A stretch of 40,270 bases of DNA from JAIBBG01 sp043748015. GTDB taxonomy: Bacteria; Bacteroidota; Bacteroidia; Flavobacteriales_D; Sanyastnellaceae. Shown piece after piece: positions 25,107-35,100 of the stretch; position 1 is the first letter of the stretch; the number at the start of each line of letters is the position of its first letter. The notes beneath the pieces were generated by a model, which ran no database searches, was not told the DNA's origin, and saw only the letters and a list, made by a program, of their open reading frames with translations. Both the position numbers and the translations under genes were made by a program. Location: NCBI GenBank assembly GCA_043748015.1, contig JAYTOA010000142.1, positions 1 to 40,270 of the forward strand. Reading direction: 5' to 3'.

Positions 25107-27527
25107 TTACTCGATGATCAATTTCTGTGAAACTCTGTTGAGTCCTGTGTTCAATTCAACATTGTAAACACCAGCGCTTAAATCAGTGCTGACCGCAATG
25201 TTGTTCGTGCCATTCGTAATGACGGTATTTGTGATGTGTACCACTTTGCCTTGAAGATCTGTGATTGTGAGTCGAGCATTTCCAGAAAGATTGCTGTTCA
25301 CTTTCATGTTGAAATCACTCTTTGCAGGATTTGGATAGATCAAAAAGTCAACACCTTCATCAATGTCATTCACGCTGTTGATAAGAACCGTGTTAGAAGT
25401 TTGCACCGGACACTGACTGAATTGCTGCATTGTTACATTGTACGATCCCTCACCTGTAGAAGTGTAAGAAGCGGATGTCGCACCATCGATCATCGCACCG
25501 TCCTTGTACCATTGATAGCTTATTCCGGGGTCAGTGCAAGTTAGAACTGCACCAGATGTTGTTACAATCGGAGCAAACTTAGTAAGGTTCGCAAAACGGA
25601 TGTAACAAGGGTAATTTACACTATCGATGAAAGCGTTTCTATTGTGTTGTTGAAACTGAATGTATTCATTGCGTGTGATTTCATAACTGTCCGGAAGATC
25701 CTGGAAGTGCCATGATTTGATGACGTATTCATTTTGACCATATGGAATGGTCAATGAGACTTGCTCAGGGAAACTGAAGTTAAGTGTTGCTGTATTGTTT
25801 TTCGCGGCATGATACATCACACCACGTGCTGCATTTCCTTTGAATGAATCGCGCATTTCATAAACTTTCTGACCGTTAGTGTTGTTTCCATATTTGCAAT
25901 CTAAATAGGAAGAAGTGATTGTTTCAACCTCACCATATGGGTAATTGCTTCTTACAGCATTGCACTCGGCTTGCAGAATTGGAAACAAATTGTGAAGGTC
26001 ACTTACCTCATTAGAACTGGAGAAATTCGCATCGTTGTAAGTTGGCATCCAGCTTTGTGGAAAACTGTGCTCGCGGCTAAGTGAAGCAGGGCCTGTGCCT
26101 GTCCACCAAATGAAATTCGAGGAATAAACATAGGGTGTGCCGCTATATTGACATTCCACAGTGTTCGAAGACATACCGTCAACTACTGTATCGCGAACGT
26201 AAAAATCATTGATCAATGTGCTGATATAGCTGCTGTAAAATATCTGGTAATAGTTAGCTGGATTCATGACAGCATTCAGCTGCGTAACAAAGTTTGGGTT
26301 TGTGTTATCGACACTGCTATAAAAAGCGCCGATGCTTGGTGCCGGTGCGAGAACGCTTCCAATCAACGGTGTTGTTGTAAGATAATTTTCAAATGTTGCA
26401 GGACCGTTGTATGCAAAAACAGCAAAGTGATAAGTCGATCCTGATTCAACAGCGCGCGCATTGAATTGAGCCGCCGGGCCATTATAGACAACCTGTGAAC
26501 CGCCTATCAATTCTCCTTTCATATAGGTGGAGCCATCTGTTGGCGTCTCTGTTACAGCCGCTCCGTTCTTACGCAGAACAAGGAAGTTTTCTGCTGTTGA
26601 TGGCGCTGCGTTGATGGTTGTATTGAAATCCCATGCATACACGTTTTGAAAAGTAATATCCGTCGCCTGAGCTGTAGGTTCAGAAGCAAGCGGGCCTGAA
26701 ATAGCGTAAACATTTATTACATAAGTGCCTTCACTGCTGTCATCATTGGTGATGGTAATGGTGCAAAATCTTGACCCCATTCCAATTGGAGAAAAGTTGA
26801 GTGTGAAATCTTCACTGCTTTGTGCAGATACCGATGTTGAGATGGTGCCAAGTGAAAATTCACTTGCGTTGGCACCACTTAGCGTGATGTCTGAAATAGT
26901 CAGTGCTTGTCCTAATCCCTGATTTTCGATTGTGAAAACCTGTGATGTTGCACTGCCCATGCTATGTGTAAAGCCACTCGGGATGTTTGTTGTTCCCACA
27001 ACAACGTTTATTTCCTGAGCGTTTCCAGCAATAGGAGTAGCCAAAGTGATTTCGTCAAGTCCTGCGTTATGCCCGGAAACTTTGGCGGTGAAATTCCAGC
27101 GGATATACCTTGTAGTTGGCGCTGGCGTATCAGTGAAGAGAGTGTATGCTGTTGTTGGCAGATCATTTGTGAACGTATGCAGCGCAGTGTATGAAGTGCC
27201 ATTGGCGCTTTCTTCAACCGTGAATGTTCCTTGCCAGCTGCCACCTGTATTCCATCCCTTCATGTAATAATTGAGAACGCCCGGTTCTTCAGCGAAGTAA
27301 AGAACAACGTTTTCACCGGTAGCATCAAGTTTACAGGATTGTCCAGCCTGACCTGAAGCATAACGCGTAAGACCATTTGTGCCAAGATTTTCTGTCCAGC
27401 CTACCGGAGTGGTTTCATCGAAATTAAAACCAGTAGGTAACGCAGCCTGTGCTCCCGCCAACAAGGTCACCATCACCAACGACAAAAAGGCGAAGGCTTT
27501 CTGTATTGTAAAATTCATTTGGTTCAT
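25107..27527 (-). CDS. Secreted endonuclease I family protein with T9SS type A sorting domain
   Basis: An 806-residue secreted nuclease. Order of parts: signal peptide (AFAFLSLVMVTLLAGAQA); a ~150-residue beta-sandwich; an ASH/choice-of-anchor D-like domain from QEINVVVG (about 170-280); a fibronectin-like region (to ~395); an endonuclease I (NucM-type His-Me finger) domain; a short Ig-like segment (CTDPGISYQWYKDG); and a type A sorting domain starting LIYPNPAKSDF and ending QKLIIE. The nuclease signature REHSFPQSWM places the catalytic His at 487, followed by DLHNLFPILQAECNAVRSNYPYGEV. It should degrade extracellular DNA or RNA non-specifically. It starts 27 bases after the TonB receptor stop, so the two are probably one transcript. 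A second ATG (M4) is an alternative start. Confidence 0.92.
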   Translation of the reverse strand: MNQMNFTIQKAFAFLSLVMVTLLAGAQAALPTGFNFDETTPVGWTENLGTNGLTRYASGQAGQSCKLDATGENVVLYFAEEPGVLNYYMKGWNTGGSWQGTFTVEESANGTSYTALHTFTNDLPTTAYTLFTDTPAPTTRYIRWNFTAKVSGHNAGLDEITLATPIAGNAQEINVVVGTTNIPSGFTHSMGSATSQVFTIENQGLGQALTISDITLSGANASEFSLGTISTSVSAQSSEDFTLNFSPIGMGSRFCTITITNDDSSEGTYVINVYAISGPLASEPTAQATDITFQNVYAWDFNTTINAAPSTAENFLVLRKNGAAVTETPTDGSTYMKGELIGGSQVVYNGPAAQFNARAVESGSTYHFAVFAYNGPATFENYLTTTPLIGSVLAPAPSIGAFYSSVDNTNPNFVTQLNAVMNPANYYQIFYSSYISTLINDFYVRDTVVDGMSSNTVECQYSGTPYVYSSNFIWWTGTGPASLSREHSFPQSWMPTYNDANFSSSNEVSDLHNLFPILQAECNAVRSNYPYGEVETITSSYLDCKYGNNTNGQKVYEMRDSFKGNAARGVMYHAAKNNTATLNFSFPEQVSLTIPYGQNEYVIKSWHFQDLPDSYEITRNEYIQFQQHNRNAFIDSVNYPCYIRFANLTKFAPIVTTSGAVLTCTDPGISYQWYKDGAMIDGATSASYTSTGEGSYNVTMQQFSQCPVQTSNTVLINSVNDIDEGVDFLIYPNPAKSDFNMKVNSNLSGNARLTITDLQGKVVHITNTVITNGTNNIAVSTDLSAGVYNVELNTGLNRVSQKLIIE

Positions 27528-27554
27528 CTTTAATTTATTGTTTGATCGATTTAT

Positions 27555-30269
27555 TTAAAAAGTAAAATTCACTCCTACATTCCATCGGAATCCCATTCCC
27601 ATAAATACTCCGGCAGATTGTGCGTTGAAGCCTTGATTTGCATTGTCGGTTGAACTTGCCACAAAGTAGTCATTGTTGCGGGCATCAGAGACATAAACGA
27701 CATTGGTCACGTTGAGAAGATTTACTCTCAAACCTAGTAAGTATTTGTTCTGGCCGATGGCATGTGTGTATCCCATGTTGATATCCAACTGGTAATATGC
27801 AGGTATTTTCCATGATTGACGATTTGCATTCGTGCCTTGAAGTGATTCAGGATCGAAGTCTGCATAATAATTGTCGAAGTAGGTATAGCGTGGCTTGATG
27901 TAAAACCCTTTGAAGGGCTCATAGCGAATTCCCGCACTCATTTGTCTTTGCGCTGCATCACCCACTTTCACACCCTTTGCTCCGAAATTGATTCTTGCTA
28001 CTTCCGTGCCCTGCTCGTCTGTGACAACTGCTTCGCCTGATGAAGTCCATCTCCAATCACCTACGGAAACTACTCCCTCCAGTATTATCGGTTTTTTCAC
28101 TTTGGATGTCGCGAAATAAGAAGGTGCCCATTCTAATTCCAATTCGATACCTTGATGCAGTGCATTCATCCCGGGAACATTGGCGTTATAAACTTCTGTG
28201 CCTACCGGTATAGTTTGAAGTACAGGTTTGTTATTCCACATGGTGTTATAGCCATTCAATGCCAGGCGTACATCCTGATTGCGGAACGAATATCCAATTT
28301 CCTGTGCGATGATTTCTTCATTCTTAACGTTGTCATAAATGCCCAAGGTGCGGCCTATGAAAACAGTGTTCAACATCTGAGCTCGCGACAAGTAACCAGC
28401 ATTGACGAACACACTTTGATTGTCATCTATATTGAAGCTGGCACCCAATTTCACGGTACCTCCTTCATAGGTTTTCCAACCGCTGGAGATAAAATGATCA
28501 ACGTCGGTTTTTCTCTGATAATAGTCCGTTCTGTTATATGCATTCACTGAACCAGTGAGATTTACAAATGCCGTCAGACGATCTTTGTGATATTCCGCAA
28601 GGAAAAACACACCGCCTTGTTTTACATACGTGCGGATTTTATAGCCGAAAATATCGCCTTCACGCACGATTTTACTCGTGAGTGGATTGTTGAGATCTGA
28701 ACCCGACGAAGATGGCACTGCGTAATCTCCACCAAGTAGATCATACATCACCTGGTATCTATCCGTGTAATAATAACGCCCATCAAATCCACCGGATATA
28801 TCAATCTTCTTATTTACCTGATATCTGAAGGTAGAAATAATTCCTGCCCAGAAGTGATTGTTCTCCTGAGAGAAAATGTAATTACGCGATTTGTATTGAG
28901 AGGTATCATTCACCGCCGACAAATCATACACCGGCGAGAAGATTGAAGGCGCATGTGTATTTGCATAGTAGATGGTGTCGAAATTGACCTGGGCGTTCTG
29001 ATCAAATTTGGCTGTTTGTAATCTTGTACCACCGCCTTTTCCAGTGGATGCATACAGCACATTTGATATCGCAAGTTTTTCCGTTGGAGTCCAGAAATGT
29101 TTGAAATTGACTATCGGCTTGTGATAGTAATTGATCCTTTCTGAAATGATTTCTTGCGATGTTCCTCCGCGACGATTGCGTGTCAGATTGCCCCAATGCT
29201 GATTGTGATTCACTCCAAAGTCACCATTGTTGCCAAAGGCATAATCTCCTTGTGGAACAGCAGAGGTATCTACTCCAAGCGATGCTGCATATCCTTTATC
29301 ATAAAATGAAATAGGCATTCTGCTTGGACGCTGATAATGCTGCTGTGGACTTCCCATGATAGACGCAGAAAGTTGATGATTCAAAAACTCTTTTTGAATT
29401 TTTAAAAAATAAAATCCCTGCTGTGAACGTAAATTTTCTACCCACCCATTGTTCTTCTTTAATGAAACTGAAGCCGTAACTCCCCAGCCACCTTTCAGTC
29501 TTCCTGAATTGTATCCAACAGTTTCGCGAAGATTCTGATTGTTTCCCAATTCTGATGAAATGGTGATTTTTTGTTTCTGCTCCATGCCTTGCGACATGAC
29601 ATTGATGGTTCCCCCAACCGATGGAATGGACAATTTGCTCGCTCCCAGTCCGCGCTGAATTTGTATTTTTTGGGTTACCACGTCAAGACCGAACCAGTTG
29701 CTCCAGTAGACCCAACCGTTTTCCATGTCATTCATTGGAATACCATCTACCATCACCGCAACATAGCGTTGGTTGAAACCTCTGATATTGATTCTTGCAT
29801 CGCCATCGCCGCCACCCGTTTGAGTTGCGTACACGCCCGGAGTGCTGTTCAAAACCATTGGAAGATCACGTGTTCCTAATTCTTCTTTGATCTTGATGGA
29901 GGAAATGTCCGTGAAGGCAACCGGCGTTCTTCTTCCAACCGCGACATCCGAAACAATAGTCACTTCTTTGAGTGTGGTTGTTTCCAAAAATATTTCGAGT
30001 GACACGGGTGATGTACCCAGATTAATTTCACGTGTCTGTTCCCCCATGCCAACATAGTTGAATGTCAGAGTGTACTTCCCGGATGGAAGCTCAAATGAAA
30101 ACGCACCGTCAAAATCCGTCGCGGCTCCTTTTCCTTCATCATACATCACTGTTGCACCGGGAATTGTTTCTCCCGTGGCGGCATCTTTTACAACTCCACT
30201 GATGGTCGATTGTGAAAAGGTAGTTATTGCAATGAGATGTATGAGCGCGGTGATTAGAAATGCTTTCAT
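27555..30269 (-). CDS. TonB-dependent outer-membrane receptor with carboxypeptidase-regulatory-like domain
   Basis: A 904-residue outer-membrane transporter. After the signal peptide (to about TTFSQS) comes the carboxypeptidase-regulatory-like beta domain (STISGVVKDAATGETIPGATV to ~105), a TonB-box-like stretch (LKEVTIVSDV), the plug (ELGTRDLPMVLNSTPGVYATQ, INIRGFNQRYVAVMVDGIPMND, SVGGTINVMS) and the 22-strand barrel ending in WNVGVNFTF, with the terminal Phe used by the assembly machinery. No SusD partner is adjacent, so it is not a classic polysaccharide-utilisation pair. The substrate is unknown. It is followed by a secreted endonuclease 27 bases on and preceded by a terminator-like hairpin. 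Confidence 0.94.
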   Translation of the reverse strand: MKAFLITALIHLIAITTFSQSTISGVVKDAATGETIPGATVMYDEGKGAATDFDGAFSFELPSGKYTLTFNYVGMGEQTREINLGTSPVSLEIFLETTTLKEVTIVSDVAVGRRTPVAFTDISSIKIKEELGTRDLPMVLNSTPGVYATQTGGGDGDARINIRGFNQRYVAVMVDGIPMNDMENGWVYWSNWFGLDVVTQKIQIQRGLGASKLSIPSVGGTINVMSQGMEQKQKITISSELGNNQNLRETVGYNSGRLKGGWGVTASVSLKKNNGWVENLRSQQGFYFLKIQKEFLNHQLSASIMGSPQQHYQRPSRMPISFYDKGYAASLGVDTSAVPQGDYAFGNNGDFGVNHNQHWGNLTRNRRGGTSQEIISERINYYHKPIVNFKHFWTPTEKLAISNVLYASTGKGGGTRLQTAKFDQNAQVNFDTIYYANTHAPSIFSPVYDLSAVNDTSQYKSRNYIFSQENNHFWAGIISTFRYQVNKKIDISGGFDGRYYYTDRYQVMYDLLGGDYAVPSSSGSDLNNPLTSKIVREGDIFGYKIRTYVKQGGVFFLAEYHKDRLTAFVNLTGSVNAYNRTDYYQRKTDVDHFISSGWKTYEGGTVKLGASFNIDDNQSVFVNAGYLSRAQMLNTVFIGRTLGIYDNVKNEEIIAQEIGYSFRNQDVRLALNGYNTMWNNKPVLQTIPVGTEVYNANVPGMNALHQGIELELEWAPSYFATSKVKKPIILEGVVSVGDWRWTSSGEAVVTDEQGTEVARINFGAKGVKVGDAAQRQMSAGIRYEPFKGFYIKPRYTYFDNYYADFDPESLQGTNANRQSWKIPAYYQLDINMGYTHAIGQNKYLLGLRVNLLNVTNVVYVSDARNNDYFVASSTDNANQGFNAQSAGVFMGMGFRWNVGVNFTF

Positions 30270-30285
30270 GTAGAAAATAAAAGTG

Positions 30286-30312
30286 AAAAAGAGAGGGGTT
30301 ATTCACCCCTCT
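30286..30312 (-). terminator. Terminator-like hairpin between the lamin-tail gene and the TonB receptor
   Basis: AGAGGGGT (30292-30299) and ACCCCTCT (30305-30312) form a perfect 8-bp stem with a 5-base loop. On the minus strand it is followed by C and five T. The T-tract ends only about 16 bases before the TonB receptor ATG. Confidence 0.8.
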
Positions 30313-30336
30313 TGCTTTTGAGAATTTCTTATGATT

Positions 30337-31248
30337 TTATCTCGAGATCAACTTTTTCGTTGTCTGTGTTCCGTCAGTATATTCAATGGTGATGTAATAC
30401 AATCCCGGCTCAGCACTTGGCAATGTAATATTCGCAAAACGCTGACCATTCATTTTGTTCTTGTTCTCAATCAGTCGTCCGTCAGCTGTGTAGATGAAAT
30501 AGGATGACATGTTAGCCGTAGAACGAACTGCGAACTGACCATGTAAAACTGGATTCGGAAACATATCAAATCCATTGCGACGAATTTCCGTCACGTTGAT
30601 TGTTCCGCAAGAGCAGATGTGAAATCCAAGGGAGTCAAATGTGTTATTTGGCAAACTGTCCCACTCCAATGATGGATCAAACACATCAGGATTCACTAAA
30701 ACACCGCCCGTGATACCAGGCTTTCTGATCAATGTATTGTCTGTCGTCCACCACGCGGTGTTTGGGTCTCCGGGTACCCACCATCCCGAACCGGGATCTT
30801 CACCGATACGACCCATAATGTCCAGTATCGTTGTGCCATTCTTCACCAATACAAATGCATCGTCTCCATTGAAATACATTGGGGACATCGATTGTACATA
30901 AACTGGATTAAGGAAGGTGTCAGCAAGTGCAATCAACTCAGGAAACAAAGGTACTTCGTTGCCTGTGCCGTTTGGATCGAGTTTGTCCAAAGCAAATACA
31001 CGAACATCATAAGGAGCAATGCTTCCTGTGATTTCCAGCAACATCGGCACGCCCGCACCATCGCGGTCACGACCCATGCTATAAACACCATCCAGCTGAA
31101 TAGTGGAGGCGGTTGGGTTATAAAGCTCTATTGCTTTGTTGTTATTGCTGCCCTCAACATATTCGGAAATGAATATGTCTGCGCAGTTTTGTGCCTGCGC
31201 GAACACGCTTCCGGCAAGTGTGATACTCAATAGTAGATTTCTTTTCAT
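30337..31248 (-). CDS. Secreted lamin-tail-domain protein with T9SS type A sorting domain
   Basis: A 303-residue exported protein. The ATG at 31248 gives MKRNLLLSITLAGSVFAQA as a signal peptide; a TTG two codons upstream is not needed. The mature N-terminus, CADIFISEYVEGSNNNKAIELYNPT, is the standard opening of a bacterial lamin-tail domain (LTD), and the domain continues through FNGDDAFVLVKNG and DIMGRIGEDPGSGW to about residue 190. The C-terminal ~75 residues (FDMFPNPVLHGQFAV to TTKKLISR) are a type A T9SS sorting domain. LTDs are often found on secreted nucleases and may bind DNA or surfaces; here there is no catalytic domain. It has the best promoter in the window (31280-31311). Confidence 0.9.
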   Translation of the reverse strand: MKRNLLLSITLAGSVFAQAQNCADIFISEYVEGSNNNKAIELYNPTASTIQLDGVYSMGRDRDGAGVPMLLEITGSIAPYDVRVFALDKLDPNGTGNEVPLFPELIALADTFLNPVYVQSMSPMYFNGDDAFVLVKNGTTILDIMGRIGEDPGSGWWVPGDPNTAWWTTDNTLIRKPGITGGVLVNPDVFDPSLEWDSLPNNTFDSLGFHICSCGTINVTEIRRNGFDMFPNPVLHGQFAVRSTANMSSYFIYTADGRLIENKNKMNGQRFANITLPSAEPGLYYITIEYTDGTQTTKKLISR

Positions 31249-31279
31249 AGTCAAGATTACTTATTTTTAAGCTAGCAGG

Positions 31280-31311
31280 CAAATGTAGCACGTGGCTTCC
31301 CTTGAGGCAAA
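31280..31311 (-). promoter_or_regulatory. Complete Bacteroidota promoter (-33/-7) for the lamin-tail gene
   Basis: On the minus strand TTTG (31311-31308), 20 bases, then TACATTTG (31287-31280) matches the phylum consensus TTTG-N19-21-TAnnTTTG exactly. The -7 element ends 31 bases before the ATG at 31248. Confidence 0.75.
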
Positions 31312-31485
31312 GATTGGTGCTTTTTGTTTACAAAGTTTTGCGACATACGCATCGTTATTATCTGCCAATACAATTCTGAACTGAAATCCCCGAAGTTTTT
31401 CGTCGAAATAATTTCTACTAGAATGCGTTCAAGAAATAAACCGTCACATATGAATCTACTCGACTTCACCAACAGATGATTCACT

Positions 31486-32124
31486 ATGAAACAACACATT
31501 GTATTGTGCGGCATTATTTTGATGTGCTGCTTTTTAAGCCGGGCGGCAGATAATCTCCCTCCAAAAAAAATAAGAGATAACTCGTCAGGAACGCTATCTC
31601 TTGGCACAAGGAACACGGCTAGCCTTTTTACAGAGGATGTCGCAGCAGGTCTTGGAATAGGAGGCCAATTCCGATTACAGGTCAATGATCGGATCAATAC
31701 CGAATGGTTCGCAGACTACATTACAGCAAAAAGTGGAAATGTCGTTGTTAGAAATGACTATCACATTGGTTGGTCTGTCATGTTCTACCCGGGAGCGATG
31801 ACGCAGTTCACGCGTTTTTTGCAGCCTTATCTTCTCGCCGGACATTGCTTTGATTACACGAAAGTTTTCAGCACGATGGACAGCAACAATTTTGCAGATC
31901 GCCTGAGTATGGCCACACAGGCCGGTGCCGGAACGCACCTCAATTTTAACAGTCGCTTCGATTGTTCCATTTCCGCACAATACATGCTACATTTCGGTAA
32001 GGAAATTCAAACCATCACCTCATCTGATGCCGTTCAATTTCAAATGGACGATCATTCTTCTCCGCATGGTCATTTGTTGACGACAGTAAGCTTCAATTAC
32101 AAATTTGCAGATCTGTGGAGATGA
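31486..32124 (+). CDS. Small outer-membrane barrel-like protein upstream of porU2
   Basis: A 212-residue exported protein that I cannot assign to a named family. It has a signal peptide (MKQHIVLCGIILMCCFLSRA) and a body of alternating Gly/aromatic beta strands (TASLFTEDVAAGLGIGGQFRLQVNDRI, NDYHIGWSVMFYPG, LQPYLLAGHCFDYTKVF, LLTTVSFNYKF), as in small eight-strand barrels of the OmpW/OmpA-barrel kind. It ends 34 bases before the chosen porU2 start, so the two are probably co-transcribed. PorV, the usual partner of PorU, is nearly twice as long, so this is not PorV. A role with PorU2 is only inferred from position. Confidence 0.65.
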   Translation: MKQHIVLCGIILMCCFLSRAADNLPPKKIRDNSSGTLSLGTRNTASLFTEDVAAGLGIGGQFRLQVNDRINTEWFADYITAKSGNVVVRNDYHIGWSVMFYPGAMTQFTRFLQPYLLAGHCFDYTKVFSTMDSNNFADRLSMATQAGAGTHLNFNSRFDCSISAQYMLHFGKEIQTITSSDAVQFQMDDHSSPHGHLLTTVSFNYKFADLWR

Positions 32125-32158
32125 GGTAAGGCGCTTTTGCCCGAACTTTACGCTCCCG

Positions 32159-35100
32159 ATGAATTACCACAGGCTTATTGTTCTATTGCTATTGGTCACA
32201 AGTATTTGTGGTGGGGAATTCGCATGCGCACAATCTATGGGCAACGAATGGATCGACTATTCTCAGCGGTACTGGAAAATTCCAATTGCTAATGACGGAC
32301 TATATACTGTTAACTATCAACAGCTCGTCAATAGTGGTTTTCCTGTAAATTCTGTAAACCCAAAGTATATTCAGATTTATGGAAGAGGTAAACAATGCAG
32401 TCTGAAAATTGCAGGTGAAGATGACGGCACTTTCGACGCTCCGGATTTTATAGAGTTTTACGCTAAAGGGAATGACGCATGGTTGGACAGTCTCGTCTAT
32501 GATAGTCCCAATTACCTTCCCAATCCGAAGTATAGTTTGTTCAATGACACAGCCCATTATTTTATCACTGTTGGTGCTGAATTGGGATTGCGAACAGCTC
32601 TTAGTGCGCTCAATAATTTTTCAGATTTTGTTCCAAGAAATTACTGCAGAGTGATTTCGTCAAAAGAATTTCATGCTGAATATCTCATCGGAAAACAAGA
32701 CATCAATGGTATCTCTTTACCCACTTATGATGTCGCTGAAGGATGGTTTGCCCAGCGATTCCCTAAAGGCGGTAATCACACCACCAATATTCCTTCGGCG
32801 GGTGCTTATACTGGTGCGGATGCTCAACCGGCAGAAGTGAAATGTATTTCTGCCAGTGCGTCCATCGCCATTGGTTTTCCCAATCATCATCTTCAAGTAG
32901 GTTGGGGAAGTCCTTTGCAAATTGTGGTGGATACTTCTTATTACGGATATCAACTGAATAATTTCAATTTTCAAATTCCTCCATCTCTGTTAGGCACTAC
33001 CCAAACTTCCATAACACATCGCAGTATAGATGATCTTGGTGTTGCAACTGATTTTCACGCAGTGAGCTACGTGGAGTTGAATTATCCGCACACTTTCGAT
33101 TTTGAAGACAGTCAATCATTTTATTTCTCACTCGATAATCCTGCAAATGAAAATTTCGCATTGATTGAGATTTCCGCATTCAATTCCGCAAACCCACGGT
33201 TGTTTGTTCTCGACGAAAATGAATTCGCAGAAATTGATGTATTCACCCAAGACAATCTGCTCAAAGCAATTGTGCCGATGTCGGGTTCTACTGAAAGGAA
33301 ATTATGGTTGATGAATGGTGGAATTGTTGTCAATACACCAAGTATTTCTCCTGCAACACAAACAGGGTTTTTTACTGATTACGTGAGTAACGAATTGCCG
33401 AATGCATTCGTGATGATCACGCATCCCACTCTCTGGTCTGCCGCTCAGAATTACGGTTCATGGCGCAATTCATCCGCTTCGAATTCACTCGTGGTAAATG
33501 TGGAAGAATTGTACATGCAATACGCTTATGGAATATGGAAAAACCCACTTGCTGTCAGAAGGTTTTGTAACGATTTATTGATGTCATGGAGTGTTGCTCC
33601 TGAGCACCTGTTTATTGTGGGAAAAAGTATTCATGAAGCGAACTTCAGTGCTACAATCGGGGCGCGAAACGACCCTTCCAAATATTCAAAAAATCTTGTG
33701 CCAACATGGGGGTATCCGGGAAGCGATGTATTGCACACTTCAGGATTGAACGGAACGCTTTTTCAAACAGCAATTCCAACGGGAAGACTTGCTGCGAAAA
33801 ATTCTAACGAGGTATTGGAGTATCTCAATAAAGTGATTGAGCACGAGTCGCAGGCGCCTGCTTTGTGGCAGAAAAATATTTTGCACTTCGGTGGTGGCAC
33901 CATAGAATATGAGCAGAGTTTATTCAGAGGCTATTTGAATGGATACAAGAGCATTGCTGCTGACACAAGCATGGGCGCTAAGGTTTATTCTTTTTTCAAA
34001 AACACTACGGACCCCATTCAAATGAATGTGTCAGATTCCATACAATTGCTCATCAATCAGGGTGTGTCAATGATGACTTTTTTCGGACATGCCAGCAGCA
34101 GTGGTTTTGATCAGAACATTGATTCGCCGGAGAGCTACGGCAATCAAGGTAAGTATCCGCTCCTCATCGGCAACTCATGTTATACAGGTAATATTCACCT
34201 GAGTGATGGGCAAAGTGCAAGCGAACAATTTGTTCTTGTTCCTGATCGAGGTGTCATCGGATTTCTTGCTAAAAGTGATGTGGGCGTACCTGTGTATCTC
34301 AATCTTTACACGGAGAATTTTTACCGTGAAATTTGTCGTGCACATTACGGAAAAAGTATCGGCTTTTGTATGAACAGGGCAGTAGAGAGTTTTCAGGTTG
34401 CCGACGATTTTTATCGTGCAAATACGGCATACACTTTTGCACTTCACGGTGATCCCGCTGTGAAATTACATCCAAGGGATAAACCGGATTTCAGTATTAC
34501 TCCTGCTCAAGTCTATTTTGATCCTCCAAATATCACTGCATCTCAAACTTCATTCGATGTAAAGGTGATCATTGATAATCTTGGAAAAGCAACGAACGAC
34601 TCGGTGGGAGTCGAGCTCATTCGCCATTATCCCAATGGAGTTGATTCTGTATATGTCATCACTGCCAATAGGATTCTCAATCGCGACACAATTACTTTCA
34701 CCTTGCTGAACAATACCGATATCGCTGCGGGAGAGAATAGATTTGATGTACTCGTCGATTATCCACTCAACATTATTCCGGAGTTGAATGACGCATCCAA
34801 CAATGTCGTTCTTGGTAGATCACTGGTAATTACTTCCGGTGATCTTTTTCCTGTGGTGCCGTATCAATTTGAAGTCATTTCAACTGCGCAGCCGATGCTA
34901 AAAGCTTCAACCGGTTTTGCATTCGAGCCCACAAGAACTTACATCCTGCAAGCTGATACCTCAGATGCTTTCAATTCACCCATGTTGCAAACGCATTTCG
35001 TCACGCAGTCCGGCGGTGTTGTGGAATGGCAACTCCCATTCGCAATGGCTGATAGCATGGTTGTTTTTTGGCGCGCCAGTGCCGATAGCACAAGTCCTGC

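Noticed and set aside
31486..32124. PorV
   Set aside because: PorV is nearly twice as long; only the barrel-like character and position next to porU2 agree.
32105..32158. Upstream start for porU2
   Set aside because: It starts inside the previous gene and would place 18 residues before an otherwise normal signal peptide.
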